DNA from: JAWKOK01 sp963765875
GTDB lineage: Bacteria > Chloroflexota > Anaerolineae > Caldilineales > Caldilineaceae
Assembly (NCBI GenBank): GCA_963765875.1
Contig: CAVXYK010000029.1
Span: 186,001 to 250,000 of the forward strand
DNA length: 64,000 nucleotides
Direction of reading: 5' to 3'
Shown here: positions 63,034 to 64,000 of the stretch, in pieces
Layout: each line of letters begins with the position of its first letter
Position numbering within the stretch: position 1 is the stretch's first letter
The notes under the pieces: model-generated
The model's database searches: none
Told to the model about the DNA's origin: nothing
What the model saw: the letters and a program-made list of their open reading frames with translations, nothing else
Made by a program: the position numbers and the translations under genes

Positions 63034-64000
63034 ATGAATACTTCCGATTATCAGCAACTACAGCGCCTCATTCGAACCCTTTCCAACATCAGGATCTTCG
63101 CAATACTTTTCTGTAATGCGCTCACCTTGTTGCTCCTGTTCGGGCTGACGACACCAACCGTCTACGCCAGGCCGAGCACGCTCTCCGTTGGCGTCGTAGA
63201 CGACGCATTGCTATGGACAGAGACCAACATCGCTGTCGATGCAGTGGGCGCCCATTCTGTGAAGACGGCCGATCTGGACGGCGACGGCGACCTGGATGTG
63301 ATCACCGCTTCGCGCACTGACGGCAATCTACGCTGGTATCGCAATGACGGGGCGGCCGGTTTCATTGCCGGCGGGATTGACATCATCAACGGCGTCTACA
63401 TTGCCACGCCGGGCGACGCAGACGCAGACGGCGATATCGATATTTTCGTTGCCTCAGTCAGCGAGGTTCGGCCACAGCTTGTCGCATCGCAGCTCGAAGA
63501 ACCTTCGGCGAATTCCTTAGGAGCCATTCTCTGGTATGAAAATGATGGGCAACCCACGCCATCATTTTCGCGCCACATCATCTTTGGCGATCTGAACTAT
63601 CCGGTTTCGCTACACGTCGCCGACCTGGACGGTGACGGCGATCTGGATGCCATGTCGGCCTCTCGTGACGATAACCGCGTTCTCTGGTATGAAAACAACG
63701 GCGACCGCAATGATCCGGGCTTCTTCCCGCGCACAATCTCAGACAGCGCCTTGGGCGCAGTCTCCGTTCACACCGCCGATTTTGACGGCGACGGTGATCT
63801 CGATGTCGTCTCAGCATCGGAAAACGACGACCAGATCGCCTGGTACGAGAACCAGGGCCAACACCCGCCTCAGTTCACGACACATGTCATCCGATATACG
63901 ACACGTCCCTTTCCGCTGGAGTTCGATTACGCAAAAGCCGTCTTCGGCGCCGATGTTGATAGCGATGGCGATCAGGACATCGTCTTTGGTTCCGAGAATG
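63034..64000 (+). CDS. secreted FG-GAP propeller protein, cut by the window end
   Basis: At least 322 residues, open to the edge. After an N-terminal hydrophobic signal (IFAILFCNALTLLLLFGLTT, about 20-40, then PTVYA) come FG-GAP repeats with Ca2+ loops: TADLDGDGDLDVITASRTDG, PGDADADGDIDIFVASVS, VADLDGDGDLDAMSASRDDN, TADFDGDGDLDVVSASENDD, GADVDSDGDQDIVFGSEN. These match the repeats of the protein at 54963-58454, so it is a paralogue in the same export island. ATG 63034; upstream GAGAATCA gives only a weak ribosome site. The C-terminal part is not visible. Confidence 0.85.
   Translation, partial: MNTSDYQQLQRLIRTLSNIRIFAILFCNALTLLLLFGLTTPTVYARPSTLSVGVVDDALLWTETNIAVDAVGAHSVKTADLDGDGDLDVITASRTDGNLRWYRNDGAAGFIAGGIDIINGVYIATPGDADADGDIDIFVASVSEVRPQLVASQLEEPSANSLGAILWYENDGQPTPSFSRHIIFGDLNYPVSLHVADLDGDGDLDAMSASRDDNRVLWYENNGDRNDPGFFPRTISDSALGAVSVHTADFDGDGDLDVVSASENDDQIAWYENQGQHPPQFTTHVIRYTTRPFPLEFDYAKAVFGADVDSDGDQDIVFGSEN

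Overview
The window looks like one contig stretch from a Chloroflexota bacterium, most likely an Anaerolineae/Caldilineales-type lineage, probably from a metagenome assembly. This is an inference from gene content. The supporting signs are a LexA box of the GAAC-N4-GTTC type in front of ssb, PTPS-related and GT-C membrane proteins, a class A PBP with a long Thr/Pro tail, secreted FG-GAP, CotH and lamin-tail proteins ending in a Y-[LF]-P motif, an F420 biosynthesis gene, and many palindromic intergenic repeats. I see no rRNA, tRNA, CRISPR array, integrase or transposase.

Layout, 0-20 kb: a lactonase (pgl), a 2-TM protein, GDP-deoxyhexose synthesis (rmd, gmd), an alpha/beta hydrolase, a DUF4062-like protein, two PTPS-related membrane proteins, a Nudix hydrolase and pheT. 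A small membrane protein, a RelE/Xre toxin-antitoxin pair, a degraded second copy of the pheT 3' end and an FtsX-type permease follow. Then come rsfS, cofE and yqeB on the minus strand.

20-32 kb holds the most unusual locus. A minus-strand operon starts with a 1144-residue protein in which a complete RelA/SpoT-like architecture with apparently dead catalytic domains is fused to a STAND/AAA-type NTPase. It continues with a second AAA ATPase carrying a winged helix, then yqeB and cofE. Three tiny basic proteins diverge from it. Next are a phosphodiesterase, a PocR-type regulator and a sulfur-trafficking operon (SQR-like, DUF1641, DsrC/TusE, DsrE).

32-50 kb: a badly frameshifted PBP1A, a metallophosphoesterase, two lipoproteins (DUF4349, vWA), a Gfo/Idh/MocA oxidoreductase joined to lutABC (lactate oxidation), an M24 peptidase, SOS-controlled ssb, a translin-like protein, a Cas4-like mini-protein, a helical-repeat protein and PspC. 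50-64 kb is an export island: a CotH/lamin-tail giant, FG-GAP propellers and a GT-C glycosyltransferase.

Two window-wide themes matter for the reader. First, at least six families of intergenic palindromic repeats sit in gaps and often touch stop codons. Second, about twenty apparent single-base frameshifts are unevenly distributed, with a cluster at 30.9-34.9 kb. Several 'broken' genes may therefore be assembly errors rather than true pseudogenes.
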